From the NCBI GenBank assembly GCA_035509415.1, contig DATJLQ010000090.1:1-56720 (forward strand): a DNA stretch of 56,720 nucleotides, given 5' to 3'. Each line of letters opens with the position of its first letter. The stretch's first letter is position 1. The stretch is from DATJLQ01 sp035509415. Lineage in GTDB: Bacteria; Pseudomonadota; Alphaproteobacteria; JACZXZ01. A program made the position numbers and the translations under genes. This document shows, one piece after another, positions 7,373 to 16,427 of this stretch. The notes under the pieces were generated by a model. That model ran no database searches and was not told where the DNA came from. It saw only the letters and a program-made list of their open reading frames with translations.

Positions 7373-9838
7373 TTAGGCGGCGTCCGAATGGTAGCTGCGA
7401 TAGGCGCCGTAGGCCTCGCGCCCACGTCCGCCATATTCGTAGAAGGCGTGCTTGCGCATATCGACCTGGGTCATGACCAGGCCGGCGATGGTGCCGCCCG
7501 ATTCGGCGACCTGGCGCAGCGCCGTATAGACCAGCTCGCGCGAGGTCTTTTGCCATTGCACGACCATCACCGTCTGGTCGATGAGGCGCTGGAGCACCAG
7601 CGTGTCCGACACCGCCATGACCGGCGGCGAATCCACCACTACCAGCTCGAAGGTCTCGCGCAGTGCCTGGATCAGGCGTTGGAGCCCCTCGCTCGCGAGC
7701 ATCTCGCTCGCGGTCGCGACCGGGCTGCCGGCGGTGATGTAATGGGCGCCCGAGAGCGGGTCGGTACGCACCACCTCGTCGATCGTGGCGCGTCCAAAGA
7801 GATATTCGGTCAAGCCCGGGGCGCGCGGGCAGCCGAGCGCGCCGTGGAGCGAGGGGCGCAGCACGTCGCATTCGACGATCACGGTATTCTTTCCCGCGCG
7901 CGCCGCCGAGGTCGCGATCGCCGCCGCGGTCGAGGTCTTGCCCTCGCCGGGCACGGCCGAGGTCACCATGATCGCGCGCAGGCCCGCCCCGCCATGGATC
8001 ACGAACAGCGTCCCGCGCAACGCGCGGATCGCCTCGCCGTAAGTTGAGTTGGGCTGCTCGAGGGCGCGCGTGTGGGGCGCCTTGCCGTCGGCGAGGCGGC
8101 CGGCCGCGGGCACGAGGCCGAGCACGCCGAGGCCGGTCGCGAGCTCGAGCTGGGAGCGCGTGCGGAAGCCGGGCTCGAGCAGGTCGGCCGCGAGCGCGAT
8201 CGAGATGCCGATGAGGAGCGAGACCAGGAACGCCCCGCCCACGATCAAGAGCTTGGGCGGATAGGCGGGCATTGTCGGCAGGGTCGCGGCCGAAACCAGG
8301 CGCACGGTCGCGCTCTTGGGCGCGGGCGTCTGCTCGGCGTTGCGGAGTTGCGTCACCGCGAGATTGTAGGCCTGGCGCGCGTCCTGGATCTCTCCTTCGA
8401 TCTGGGATTTGGTCGCGGCCGCCTCGTGCTGCTGCTGGATGATCGACTGCACGCGGTCGACCTCGCGCGCGAGCTCGCGCTCGTGCATCTTGGCTACGTC
8501 CGCCTGGGTCGAGAGCACGACCGCGGCCTTCGCCACCTCGGCGCCCAGCTTCTCGCGCGTTTCCCTGATCTGCTGGATCATGTCCTGGATCTTGGGATAG
8601 GTGTCCTTGTAGATGGTGCGTAGCGTCGTGAGCGTGTCGTTGAGGCGCGCGAGCTGGGTGCGCAGCTGCTGGATCGCGGGCACGCTGTCGAGCACCGGAC
8701 TGGTCGCGGCGTTCTCGGGCGACGCGGCGAGCTTCTGCGCCTGCTGGGCGCGGTTGTTGGCGTCCGCCGTGACCAGGCGCGCTTGCGTCAAATCCGCCTC
8801 GAGGCGCGCGAGCTGCTGCTCGTAGACGTTGCTGTCGCCCGACGGGATCGCGGCGGCGCTTTGCTGGAAATCGCCCAGCTTCTCCTGCGCGGATGCGAGG
8901 CGCGCGCTCGCGTCCTTGACGCGCTGGTCGAGGGAATCGGTGGAAGCGAGGCCGGTATCCGCGAGGCCCGCCTGCTGGGCGAGGTAGAGGCGCGCGGTCA
9001 TGTTCGCGGCGCGCATCGCGAGCTCGGGGCTCGAGGAGCGGAAGCGCACGTCGATCACCGGCGTCGCCCCTTCGGGCACCACCCGGAGCGACGCGAGGAA
9101 CTGGTTGATGAGCCGATCGTGGAGGGCCGCCGCGCGCTCGGCCGGCGTCGCCCCTTCCATCGAGAGCGGCTCGGCCGCATTGCCGAACACGCCCGAGAGC
9201 CAGTCGAGCACGGCCGATGCCGCGCCGCCGACGGACCCGAGGATCCCGCCCTGGGCGGGCCTGGGCAAGGCGGTGTTGAAGCGGGGATCGGTTGCGAGGC
9301 CGAGCTGGTCGACGGCTTGGCCCGCGATGCCGCTCGAGGCGATCTCGGCCGCGCGCGTGAGGGTGCCGACCGCGGCCCCGGTATCGAGCGGGTTGAGCGG
9401 CATGGAGGCGCTGTTGTTGCCCGAGCTCGGGAATTGGATCACGAGGCGCGCCTCGGCGACGTAGATCGGCGTTGCGAGAAGCGCGTAAAGCACGGCGAGT
9501 GCCGTGATCGGCAGGGCCGCGCCCAGGATCACGAGCCGCCGGCGTCGCAAGAAGCCCGAGAACAGGATCATAGTCCGGTCGCGCCGCGGATCGAGCCAGG
9601 GCATGGCTTGAGCTTGCGCTTGCGCGAAGGCGTGAGGGCTCAGGGGCGCTTCGGCCGCAGGCTCGAGTTCCGGCCTGTCTTCGGGTTCCGCTTGCGGCCT
9701 GGCCGGCGCGGGCTCGCCCGACGCGGCCTCGTCTCGTGCGGCCTCGTCTCGCGCGGCGTCGCCAGGGGCCCTGGCCTCGGTATGCTCGACGCGCTGCTCC
9801 GGCGCCTCGGCGCCCGGCTCGTGGCTTCGATCGCTCAT
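7373..9838 (-). CDS. Wzc-like polysaccharide co-polymerase / bacterial tyrosine kinase
   Basis: 821-residue inner-membrane protein of the PCP-2a/BY-kinase family controlling chain length or export of a surface polysaccharide. A proline/alanine-rich cytoplasmic N-terminus precedes a first membrane helix (LVILGAALPITALAVLYALL) and the Wzz-type periplasmic domain. A long coiled-coil region (about 300-480) and a second helix (LLIVGGAFLVSLLIGISIALA) follow. The kinase domain has Walker A VPGEGKTS near 630, Walker A' VIVECDVLRPS and Walker B VVVDSPP, with a C-terminal tyrosine cluster (FYEYGGRGREAYGAYRSYH). No glycosyltransferases or Wza neighbour is in view, so it is detached from an export locus. 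Confidence 0.92.
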   Translation of the reverse strand: MSDRSHEPGAEAPEQRVEHTEARAPGDAARDEAARDEAASGEPAPARPQAEPEDRPELEPAAEAPLSPHAFAQAQAQAMPWLDPRRDRTMILFSGFLRRRRLVILGAALPITALAVLYALLATPIYVAEARLVIQFPSSGNNSASMPLNPLDTGAAVGTLTRAAEIASSGIAGQAVDQLGLATDPRFNTALPRPAQGGILGSVGGAASAVLDWLSGVFGNAAEPLSMEGATPAERAAALHDRLINQFLASLRVVPEGATPVIDVRFRSSSPELAMRAANMTARLYLAQQAGLADTGLASTDSLDQRVKDASARLASAQEKLGDFQQSAAAIPSGDSNVYEQQLARLEADLTQARLVTADANNRAQQAQKLAASPENAATSPVLDSVPAIQQLRTQLARLNDTLTTLRTIYKDTYPKIQDMIQQIRETREKLGAEVAKAAVVLSTQADVAKMHERELAREVDRVQSIIQQQHEAAATKSQIEGEIQDARQAYNLAVTQLRNAEQTPAPKSATVRLVSAATLPTMPAYPPKLLIVGGAFLVSLLIGISIALAADLLEPGFRTRSQLELATGLGVLGLVPAAGRLADGKAPHTRALEQPNSTYGEAIRALRGTLFVIHGGAGLRAIMVTSAVPGEGKTSTAAAIATSAARAGKNTVIVECDVLRPSLHGALGCPRAPGLTEYLFGRATIDEVVRTDPLSGAHYITAGSPVATASEMLASEGLQRLIQALRETFELVVVDSPPVMAVSDTLVLQRLIDQTVMVVQWQKTSRELVYTALRQVAESGGTIAGLVMTQVDMRKHAFYEYGGRGREAYGAYRSYHSDAA

Positions 9839-10104
9839 CTGACGCGCATTCCAACCCCGTCGCGGCCGGCACGCCGCCCTGGCGCGCGCCGAACTCGCCT
9901 GGACTATGCCAAATTATGGTGGCAAAAGCGAATTTTCCGATCCGCGCGGCCGGCGCGAGCGGCCGGCGTCGAGCCTGGTGGGGCGGCCGCGTCAAATTTC
10001 TGTGACCGGCCTTGGAACCCGGGCGCGGGCCCGGTCTATAGGGTGTAGATTGGCCCCTGCGGGCCGGAGGCGCGCGGCGGCGCGTCGTTCAACGGGAGGA
10101 ACCC

Positions 10105-10584
10105 ATGGCATCGATGCACGGCAAGTTGAGCGCGGCCCTGGCCGCGATCCTGATCCTGGCGGGGGCGGGTGCCGCACCGGCGCTGGCGATGGACAGCGGC
10201 ACGCCCGCGGCGACGGCGCCCAAGGCGGACGATTATTCCGAGGGCGTCAAGGCCGCCCATAGCGGCAATTACGCGGACGCGATCGGCCATCTCGACAAGG
10301 TGGTCGCGAGCGATCCCAAGAACGCGGATGCGTGGAACATGATCGGCTACTCCGAGCGCAAGCTCGGCAAGTTCCCGGAATCGCTCGACGCCTACGAGAA
10401 GGCGCTAGCGATCGACCCGAACCATCTGGGAGCCAACGAATATCTCGGCGAGCTTTATCTCCAGATGGGCGACATGCCCAAGGCGGAGGAGCGGCTCGCG
10501 AAACTCGACAAGCTGTGCGGCAGCGATTGCGTCGAGTACAAGACCCTCAAGGGCCTGATCGACGCCAAGAAGAAATCGAGCTGA
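10105..10584 (+). CDS. Exported TPR protein
   Basis: 159-residue protein with a signal peptide (cleavage near PALAMD) and two to three tetratricopeptide repeats (YSEGVKAAHSGNYADAIGHLDKVV, AWNMIGYSERKLGKFPESLDAYEKAL, ANEYLGELYLQMGDMPKAEERL). It ends with a short Cys-containing tail (LCGSDCVEYKTLKGLI) seen in this TPR family. It probably acts as a periplasmic scaffold; the partner is unknown. ATG 10105 has GGGAGGA five bases upstream. It is divergent from the BY-kinase gene across a 266-bp gap that shows no other gene. Confidence 0.85.
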   Translation: MASMHGKLSAALAAILILAGAGAAPALAMDSGTPAATAPKADDYSEGVKAAHSGNYADAIGHLDKVVASDPKNADAWNMIGYSERKLGKFPESLDAYEKALAIDPNHLGANEYLGELYLQMGDMPKAEERLAKLDKLCGSDCVEYKTLKGLIDAKKKSS

Positions 10585-10601
10585 GCGCAGGCGGGAAGCG
10601 G

Positions 10602-10620
10602 GCGCCCGAGCGTCGGGCGC
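10602..10620. terminator. Hairpin between convergent TPR and Sel1 genes
   Basis: Perfect 8-bp stem GCGCCCGA/TCGGGCGC with a 3-base loop, in the 57-bp gap between two convergent genes. The position fits a bidirectional terminator although no T-run follows. Confidence 0.4.
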
Positions 10621-10641
10621 GCGCGCCGGCATGCCGGCATG

Positions 10642-11088
10642 TCAGGGCGCGTGACTGCGCTCGTATACGTCGCGCCGCCGAAGCCCCTCGGTCAGATCGT
10701 TCGGCTTGAGCTTGGTGCTGGTCTCCATCTCGTCCATGGCAGTGACGGCCTGGGGAAAATGGGCGTCGCGCGCGATCGAGAACCATTTGATCGCCTCGGC
10801 GGTGTCCTGCTTCACGCCCTGGCCGTTCAGGTACATGATCCCGAGATCGTATTGCGCCTCGGCGTCGCCGTTCTCCGCGAGCGGCCGCCAGTAATAGAGC
10901 GCAGTCGCGAAATCCTTTTTCACATACGCGTTGTAGCCCGCGAGGAAGCGGTCGCTCGTTTGGGCGTGGGCGGCGCTCGGCGCGGCGAGGAAGATGCCGA
11001 GCGCGAGCAACGCGCCCGCGAGCGCGCCGGGAAACGCCCGTCTCATGGCGCGCGCGGTGCGCGGTTGGTGGGGTCGGATTGTTTGCAT
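10642..11088 (-). CDS. Exported Sel1/TPR-like repeat protein
   Basis: 148 residues with a signal peptide (LAGALLALGIFLAAPSAAHAQ) and one to two Sel1-like repeats (FATALYYWRPLAENGDAEAQYDLGIMYLNGQGV, TAEAIKWFSIARDAHFPQA). The role is unknown; Sel1 proteins usually mediate protein contacts in the envelope. Neither the ATG at 11088 nor the ATG at 11046 has a clear ribosome-binding site. The shorter form gives a more typical signal peptide. Confidence 0.82.
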   Translation of the reverse strand: MQTIRPHQPRTARAMRRAFPGALAGALLALGIFLAAPSAAHAQTSDRFLAGYNAYVKKDFATALYYWRPLAENGDAEAQYDLGIMYLNGQGVKQDTAEAIKWFSIARDAHFPQAVTAMDEMETSTKLKPNDLTEGLRRRDVYERSHAP

Positions 11089-11155
11089 ACGCGCATCATA
11101 GCACCAGGGACGCGGCGATTTCCAGGCGGAGAAGGGGGGCGCGCGCGGCAGGCGC

Positions 11156-12811
11156 TCACGTCGCCACGCTGGTTTCCGCGCGCAGCTTCACGAGCTTGTC
11201 GGGGGAATCGACGTCGATCAGGACGCCGTCATCGTCCATCTCGACCTCGGCCACCATGTCGTGGTGCTGGCCCAAGAGCGGACGCGCGCCGGTGTCGCCC
11301 GAGAGGCGTTGCATCTCGCTGAAATATCTCTTGGCGAGCAGCACCGGATTGCCGCGCTTGCCGCGATAGGTGGGGACGCAGATGGCGCGCCCCTCGACGG
11401 GGTTGAAGGCGGCGATCAGCCGGTCGATCCCGGCGGGTGCGATGCGCGGCATGTCGCCCAAGCAAATGAGGGCGCCGTCGACATCCCCTGGGAGGGATGC
11501 CAAGCCGCGTTTCAGCGAGCTCGCGAGCCCCTGGGCATAGTCGGGATTGTGGACGAAGCCGAGGGCGCGCCCGGCGAGGGCCGCGCGCACGCGCTCCGCC
11601 TCGTGGCCGGTCACGACCAGGACCGGCGACGCCTTCGAGGCCAGGATCGCATCGGCCGCGCGCGCGACCATGGGGGCGCCGTCGATCTCGGCCAGGAGCT
11701 TGTTCGCCTTCCCCATCCGGCGCGAGAGGCCGGCCGCGAGCAGCAAGGCCGCGATCTTGGGCGCACGCGGCATGGCGGCGGGTCCAACGCCGGCAGCCGC
11801 GGTCGCCAACGCGCGCGGCAGGCCGCGGCTCTCGGTCTCGGCCAAGAGCCCGCCCGCACCCATACGCGCGAGGTCTTCACGCGCGATCGGAACTTCGGCC
11901 AGTAAGCGCCTAAGAATCCAATCGAAACCGTTGAACTTCGGCGAGCGCGCGCAGCCCGGAAGGCCAATCGCCGGCACGCCGTTTTCGAGCGTTCCCACGA
12001 GCAGCAGGTTGCCCGGGTCGACCGGCATGCCGAAATGCTCGACCCGGCCGCCCGCGCGCTCGATCGAGGCCGGGATCACGTCGCGCCGGTCGACGATGGC
12101 GGAGGCGCCGGAGATGAGGATCGGGTCCGCGCCCAGCCCCTTGAGCTCGTCGATCGCCGCCGCGAGCGAGGCTTCGTCGTGGGACGTGCGGCGCTCCTCG
12201 GCCAAGCGGCTCCCGAGCGCCTCGAGACGCGCCTCGATGGCGGCGCGGGTCTTCTCGAGGGTCGCTTCCTTGGTGCCGGGAAGGCGCGTCTGGATGAGCC
12301 CGGCGCGTTTGGTCTGGAAGGGTGCGATACGCACGAGCGGCTTACCCTCGCGCGCAATGGCCGTCGCGCGGGCGACCAGCGAGCGCCCGACCGCGAAGGG
12401 GATGATCTTGACCGTGGCCGCCATCTGGCCCGCTTCCGCCACCTCGTAGGGCGTGAGGGTCGCGATGGTGATCGCCTCGTCCACGAGGTTGAGCGCGTCG
12501 ACCCGCGCGCGGTCGATCACCGCGAGCCCCCTTACCTCGGCGAACAGGTTGCACCGGCCGGTGAAGGCCGGGCTCGCGCTCACATGCGCTCCGAGGCACG
12601 CGGCGGCGATCGCGGACGCCGCCTCGTCCTCGCCCATCTCGTGGGGCTCGAGGCGCGCGGCCACGACCGAGGCGAGCCCCGCGTCCCTGAGCGCTGCAAC
12701 GTCCGCGGCCGAAAGCCTGCGCCCCTTCTTGAACGACAGAGCGCCCGCGCGCAGCGAATGGGCGAGCACCGCACCCTCGGCCTCCGCGAGCGGGGTCGGG
12801 CCGAAGATCAC
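11156..12811 (-). CDS. MoeA-like / MobA-like fusion, molybdenum cofactor cytidylyltransferase type
   Basis: 551-residue two-domain protein. The N-terminal part (about 1-340) is a MoaB/MoeA-like molybdopterin-binding domain (GADPILISGASAIVDRRDVIPASIERAGG, PGNLLLVGTLENGVPAIGLPGCARSPKFNG). The C-terminal part (about 355-551) is a MobA/MocA-like nucleotidyltransferase with the signature AALLLAAGLSRRMGKANKLL and an acceptor-site stretch ICLGDMPRI. It would supply the cytosine-dinucleotide Mo cofactor used by xanthine-oxidase-family enzymes, fitting the CoxLMS-like genes nearby. The GTG start overlaps the upstream XdhC gene by GTGA. It is the last gene of the maturation operon. Confidence 0.88.
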   Translation of the reverse strand: MIFGPTPLAEAEGAVLAHSLRAGALSFKKGRRLSAADVAALRDAGLASVVAARLEPHEMGEDEAASAIAAACLGAHVSASPAFTGRCNLFAEVRGLAVIDRARVDALNLVDEAITIATLTPYEVAEAGQMAATVKIIPFAVGRSLVARATAIAREGKPLVRIAPFQTKRAGLIQTRLPGTKEATLEKTRAAIEARLEALGSRLAEERRTSHDEASLAAAIDELKGLGADPILISGASAIVDRRDVIPASIERAGGRVEHFGMPVDPGNLLLVGTLENGVPAIGLPGCARSPKFNGFDWILRRLLAEVPIAREDLARMGAGGLLAETESRGLPRALATAAAGVGPAAMPRAPKIAALLLAAGLSRRMGKANKLLAEIDGAPMVARAADAILASKASPVLVVTGHEAERVRAALAGRALGFVHNPDYAQGLASSLKRGLASLPGDVDGALICLGDMPRIAPAGIDRLIAAFNPVEGRAICVPTYRGKRGNPVLLAKRYFSEMQRLSGDTGARPLLGQHHDMVAEVEMDDDGVLIDVDSPDKLVKLRAETSVAT

Positions 12812-13572
12812 GGCGCCTCCTTGGCGAGCTCGCGAGCGCCCGGCTTTCCGGCCTCGCGCGCGGCTTTGGCCTCGGCCATCTCGCGCCCATGGAGCACCTG
12901 GGTGATCTGGGCCAGGATCGAGATCGCGATCTCGGCCGGCGACTTGGCGCCGATCGAGAGACCCACGGGCCCGTGGATGCGCGCGAAATCGGCAGCACCA
13001 AAGCCCTTCGCGCCGAGACGCTCGAGCCTCTTCGCATGGGTGCGCGAGCTTCCGAGGGCGCCGACATAGAACACGTCCGAGCGCAGCGCCGCCTCGAGTG
13101 CCGGATCGTCGATCTTGGGATCGTGGGTGAGGGTCACGATCGCCGTGCGGCGGTCGGGCGCCAATTTGGGCAGCACCTCGTCGGGCCATTCGTGGCTGAT
13201 CGCGACCTCGGGGAAGCGCTCAGGTGTCGCGAAGGCGCGGCGCGGATCGATCACGGTCACGGCATAGCCGGCGAGGCTCGCGATCGGCACCAGCGCTTGG
13301 GCGATGTGCACGGCACCCACGACGATCATGCGCAGCGGCGGATTGAAGACCTGGACGAAGAGACGCTTCCCGCCCGCCTCGATGGCGCCGCTTTTGTCGT
13401 CGGCGAGGCTCCGGCGCACGGAAGCGAGCGCCTGCGCATCGAGCGCGAGGTCGCCTTCGGCAGAGTCCGGCGTCACCAGCGCCTGGGCGCCCGACTTGAG
13501 ATCGGTCGCGAGCGCCACCGGACGCTTAGCCGCGCGCGCGGCTTGCAGCGAGGCGAGGAGGGGCGTCTTCAT
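12808..13572 (-). CDS. XdhC-family protein with Rossmann domain
   Basis: 254 residues. The C-terminal half is an XdhC Rossmann fold (MIVVGAVHIAQALVPIASLAGYAVTVIDPRRAFATPERFP; TLTHDPKIDDPALEAAL; VGALGSSRTHAKR). XdhC proteins bind Mo cofactor and help insert or sulfurate it in molybdenum hydroxylases. The start ATG sits in an ATGA overlap with the next XdhC-type gene, and its stop overlaps the MoeA/MobA fusion, so the operon is translationally coupled throughout. Confidence 0.9.
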   Translation of the reverse strand: MKTPLLASLQAARAAKRPVALATDLKSGAQALVTPDSAEGDLALDAQALASVRRSLADDKSGAIEAGGKRLFVQVFNPPLRMIVVGAVHIAQALVPIASLAGYAVTVIDPRRAFATPERFPEVAISHEWPDEVLPKLAPDRRTAIVTLTHDPKIDDPALEAALRSDVFYVGALGSSRTHAKRLERLGAKGFGAADFARIHGPVGLSIGAKSPAEIAISILAQITQVLHGREMAEAKAAREAGKPGARELAKEAP

Positions 13573-13892
13573 TCGACCTTCTCGACGAAAATCTGAATCT
13601 TGCCGCCGCAGGCGAGGCCCACGTCCCAAGCCTGCTCGTCGGTCACGCCGAAATCGAGCAGACGCGACTTCCCGTCCTTGATCGCGGCGAGCGCCTCGCC
13701 CACCACGGCACCCTCGACGCAACCGCCCGAGACCGAGCCTTCCATCTTGCCCTTGTCATCGACCACGAGCTGGCTCCCGACCGGGCGCGGCGAAGAGCCC
13801 CAGGTGGTGACCACGGTCGCGAGCGCCACGCCGCGTCCTTCGGCGCGCCAGCGCTTCGCGAGATCGAGGGGATCGGCCTGGGCATCGCTCAT
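13569..13892 (-). CDS. XdhC/CoxI-domain protein (short, CoxF-like)
   Basis: 107-residue protein consisting only of the XdhC_CoxI N-terminal domain, with the conserved TWGSSPRPVGSQLVV, GSVSGGCVEGAVV and LACGGKIQIFVE stretches. The usual XdhC polypeptide is thus divided between this gene and the Rossmann-domain gene that follows, as in cox clusters (CoxF/CoxI). ATGA overlaps occur on both sides. Confidence 0.9.
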   Translation of the reverse strand: MSDAQADPLDLAKRWRAEGRGVALATVVTTWGSSPRPVGSQLVVDDKGKMEGSVSGGCVEGAVVGEALAAIKDGKSRLLDFGVTDEQAWDVGLACGGKIQIFVEKVE

Positions 13893-15196
13893 GAGATCGC
13901 TCCTTGGGCTGCATTGGCGCGCGCGTCCGCGCGCACGAAGGCGCGCCCGGAATCGCCCCAAGCGCTCACCCCTTCCTCGCGCCGTCCGGGCGCCGCGCGC
14001 AACGCGTCGGCGAGCTGGGTCAGGCTCTCGAGATTGTGCACGGTGCGGAAATCGTCCACGTGGGGCAGGATCGCGCGCATGCCGAGGGACTTGGGCTCGA
14101 ATCCCTCGTAACGCAAGAGCGGGTTGAGCCAGACGAGGCGGCGGCAGGATTTGTGCAAGCGCTCCATCTCCTCGGCGAGACCCTCGCCCGCGTCGCGGTC
14201 GAGCCCGTCGGAGATGAACAGCACCACCGCCCCCTGGCCGAGCACGCGGCGCGACCAGTGCCGGTTGAACGCGCCGAGGGCGGCGCCGATGCGTGTCCCG
14301 CCGGACCAATCCTCGACCGCGCCCGCGACCCGGTCGAGCGCCACGTCCACGTCGCGTGCGCGCAGATGGCGCGTGATGTTGGTGAGGCGCGTCCCGAACA
14401 GGAACACGGACACCCGGTCGCGGTCGTTGGTGAGGGCGTGAAGGAAATGGAGCAGCATGCGCGAATAGCGGCTCATCGAGCCCGAGATGTCGCACAACAC
14501 CACGAGCGGCGGCCGGCGCTTCCGTTGCGTGCGCCGCCGGAGGTCGATCTCGTCGCCGCCGCCGCGCAAGCTTCGGCGCAAGGTCGCGCGCATGTCGATA
14601 CGCGGGCCGGCCCGGGCCGTGCGGAAGCGTCGCGTCGGCACCTCCATGAGCCGGAGCCTGAGCCGCGCCATCGCGGCCTTGGCGGCGCGCATCTCGTCCG
14701 CCGACATCTGCTCGAAATCCATCTTCTGCAAGAGCTCGCGGTCGGAGTAGGTGAGGGACGCGTCCGCGATCACTTCGGGCTCGGGCGGCTCGTCGTCGCT
14801 TCCGCCGCGCCCGCGCGCCTCGGCGAGCGCGTCGGCGAGACGCCGGCTCATCGCCTCGCCCGGCTCCTCGCCCGGCGGTGGCTTAACCTGCGGCAGCATG
14901 AGCGCCATCATGCGCTCGAGCAGGCGCGGGTTGCGCCAGAACACGTGGAACGCCTGGTCGAAGAGGGCGCGCTGGTCGCGCCGGTTGACGAACACGGCGT
15001 GGAGCGCCCAGTAGAAATCCTCGCGGCTCTCGATGCCGACCGCGCGCACCGCCTCGACCGCCTCGATCACGCGCCCCGGCCCGATGGGCATGCCGGCGCG
15101 CCTGAGCGCGCGCGCGAAATGCACGATGTTCGCGACCAGCTTCCCGCCCTCGGGCAGGTTTCCCGTGAGCCGGGTCGGGATCGCGTCGCCGCTCAT
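13889..15196 (-). CDS. coxE: CoxE-like von Willebrand factor A domain protein
   Basis: 435-residue VWA protein of the CoxE family. The C-terminal VWA domain carries the MIDAS motif DISGSMSRYS, a threonine in SGGTRIG and the aspartate in FISDGLDRD. CoxE works with the MoxR-type ATPase CoxD in maturation of the Mo-Cu or Mo active site of CODH-like enzymes. It lies directly downstream of the AAA gene with an ATGA overlap. The internal REDFYWALHAVFVNRRDQRALFDQAFHVFW stretch is typical of the family. Confidence 0.92.
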   Translation of the reverse strand: MSGDAIPTRLTGNLPEGGKLVANIVHFARALRRAGMPIGPGRVIEAVEAVRAVGIESREDFYWALHAVFVNRRDQRALFDQAFHVFWRNPRLLERMMALMLPQVKPPPGEEPGEAMSRRLADALAEARGRGGSDDEPPEPEVIADASLTYSDRELLQKMDFEQMSADEMRAAKAAMARLRLRLMEVPTRRFRTARAGPRIDMRATLRRSLRGGGDEIDLRRRTQRKRRPPLVVLCDISGSMSRYSRMLLHFLHALTNDRDRVSVFLFGTRLTNITRHLRARDVDVALDRVAGAVEDWSGGTRIGAALGAFNRHWSRRVLGQGAVVLFISDGLDRDAGEGLAEEMERLHKSCRRLVWLNPLLRYEGFEPKSLGMRAILPHVDDFRTVHNLESLTQLADALRAAPGRREEGVSAWGDSGRAFVRADARANAAQGAIS

Positions 15197-16131
15197 GCCT
15201 TGCGCTTGGCGGCGCTCGCCGCCTCGGCGGATTTGAGCTCGGCCTGGATTTGCGCGAGGATCGCCGCCGCCTCGCTGCCTTGAATCTTGGCCACGTCGTC
15301 CTGGTACTTGAGCAGCACGCCGAGTGTGTTATCGACCGCGGCCTGGTCGAGCTGCACCACGTCGAGTTGGGTCAACGCATGGGCCCAGTCGATGGTCTCG
15401 GCGACGCCCGGGAGCTTGAACAGGTCGCGTTGGCGCAACGCCTGGACGAAGCCCACCACCTGGCGCGAGAGCTCGACCGGCGCCTCGGGCGCCTTGAGCC
15501 GCAGAATCTCGAGCTCGCGCGCGGCGGACGGATAATCGACCCAGTAATAGAAGCAGCGCCGCTTCAACGCGTCGTGAATCTCGCGCGTGCGGTTCGAGGT
15601 GATCACGACGATGGGCGGGCGCTCGGCCTTGACGGTGCCGATCTCGGGAATGGTGACCTGGAAGTCCGAGAGGATTTCGAGGAGATAGGCCTCGAACGGC
15701 TCGTCCGCGCGGTCGAGCTCGTCGATCAGCAGCACGGGCGGGCCGGCCGCGTCGCTTTCGAGCGCCTGAAGCAGCGGGCGCTTGATCAGGAAACGCTCGG
15801 CGAAAATGTCGCTCCCGAGCGAGGCGCGATCCTTGCCGCCCGCGGCCTCGGCGAGGCGGATTTCGATCATCTGGCGCGCGTAGTTCCATTCGTAGACCGC
15901 GGACGCGACGTCGAGCCCCTCGTAGCATTGGAGGCGCACCAAGCGCCGGCCCAGGGTCTCGGCGAGCACCTTGGCGATTTCGGTCTTGCCCACCCCCGCC
16001 TCGCCCTCGAGGAAGAGCGGCCGGCCGAGCTTCAGCGACAGGTACACCGCGGTTGCGAGGCTGCGGTCGGCAACATAGCGCCCCTCGGCAAGGAGCGTCT
16101 CGGCGGCATCGACGGAAACGGGCAGGGGCAT
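15193..16131 (-). CDS. coxD: MoxR-family AAA ATPase (CoxD-like)
   Basis: 312-residue AAA ATPase with Walker A GEAGVGKTE, Walker B VLLIDELDRAD, sensor 1 ITSNRTREI and arginine-rich LKRRCFYYW. MoxR ATPases pair with VWA proteins; here the partner overlaps by ATGA. CoxD acts as a chaperone for the active-site metal sulfur cluster in carbon monoxide dehydrogenase, and the same role is inferred for this Mo enzyme. The ATG at 16131 (MPLPVS) is chosen because the longer open frame runs into the divergent promoter region. It heads the five-gene maturation operon. Confidence 0.9.
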   Translation of the reverse strand: MPLPVSVDAAETLLAEGRYVADRSLATAVYLSLKLGRPLFLEGEAGVGKTEIAKVLAETLGRRLVRLQCYEGLDVASAVYEWNYARQMIEIRLAEAAGGKDRASLGSDIFAERFLIKRPLLQALESDAAGPPVLLIDELDRADEPFEAYLLEILSDFQVTIPEIGTVKAERPPIVVITSNRTREIHDALKRRCFYYWVDYPSAARELEILRLKAPEAPVELSRQVVGFVQALRQRDLFKLPGVAETIDWAHALTQLDVVQLDQAAVDNTLGVLLKYQDDVAKIQGSEAAAILAQIQAELKSAEAASAAKRKA

Positions 16132-16166
16132 TGATCGGCTCTCACTCGCGGCGGGAATCTGTTCGA

Positions 16167-16190
16167 TTTGGGCGAAAATATAGACCCAAA
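16167..16190. promoter_or_regulatory. Inverted repeat in divergent cox/lod intergenic region
   Basis: TTTGGG and CCCAAA (6-bp arms, 12-bp spacer rich in A/T) lie 36 bases upstream of the coxD start, in the 296-bp gap between the maturation operon and the lodA-like gene. The layout suits an operator for a regulator of the cox-side promoter. The rest of the gap shows no gene. This is a weak call based on symmetry and position. Confidence 0.3.
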
Positions 16191-16427
16191 ATGGGGCCAT
16201 GGGGTGCCGAAAGGCAAGGGCGGCGCCCGCAACCGCCGTCCCAGGGCACGGATTGGGAATTGCGCGAGGCCTGTCCTCGGAGAACGCGCGGGACCCGCAG
16301 TCGGCGCCGACAGGCCGGCGTTTGGCGATGACCGGTTGGAAGAATCGCGGTAAGATCGCACAGATATTCAACCGCGACGCTTCGGGCCTCGAACACGGGC
16401 GCGCGGAATACGATAGGGAGGGGTGCT

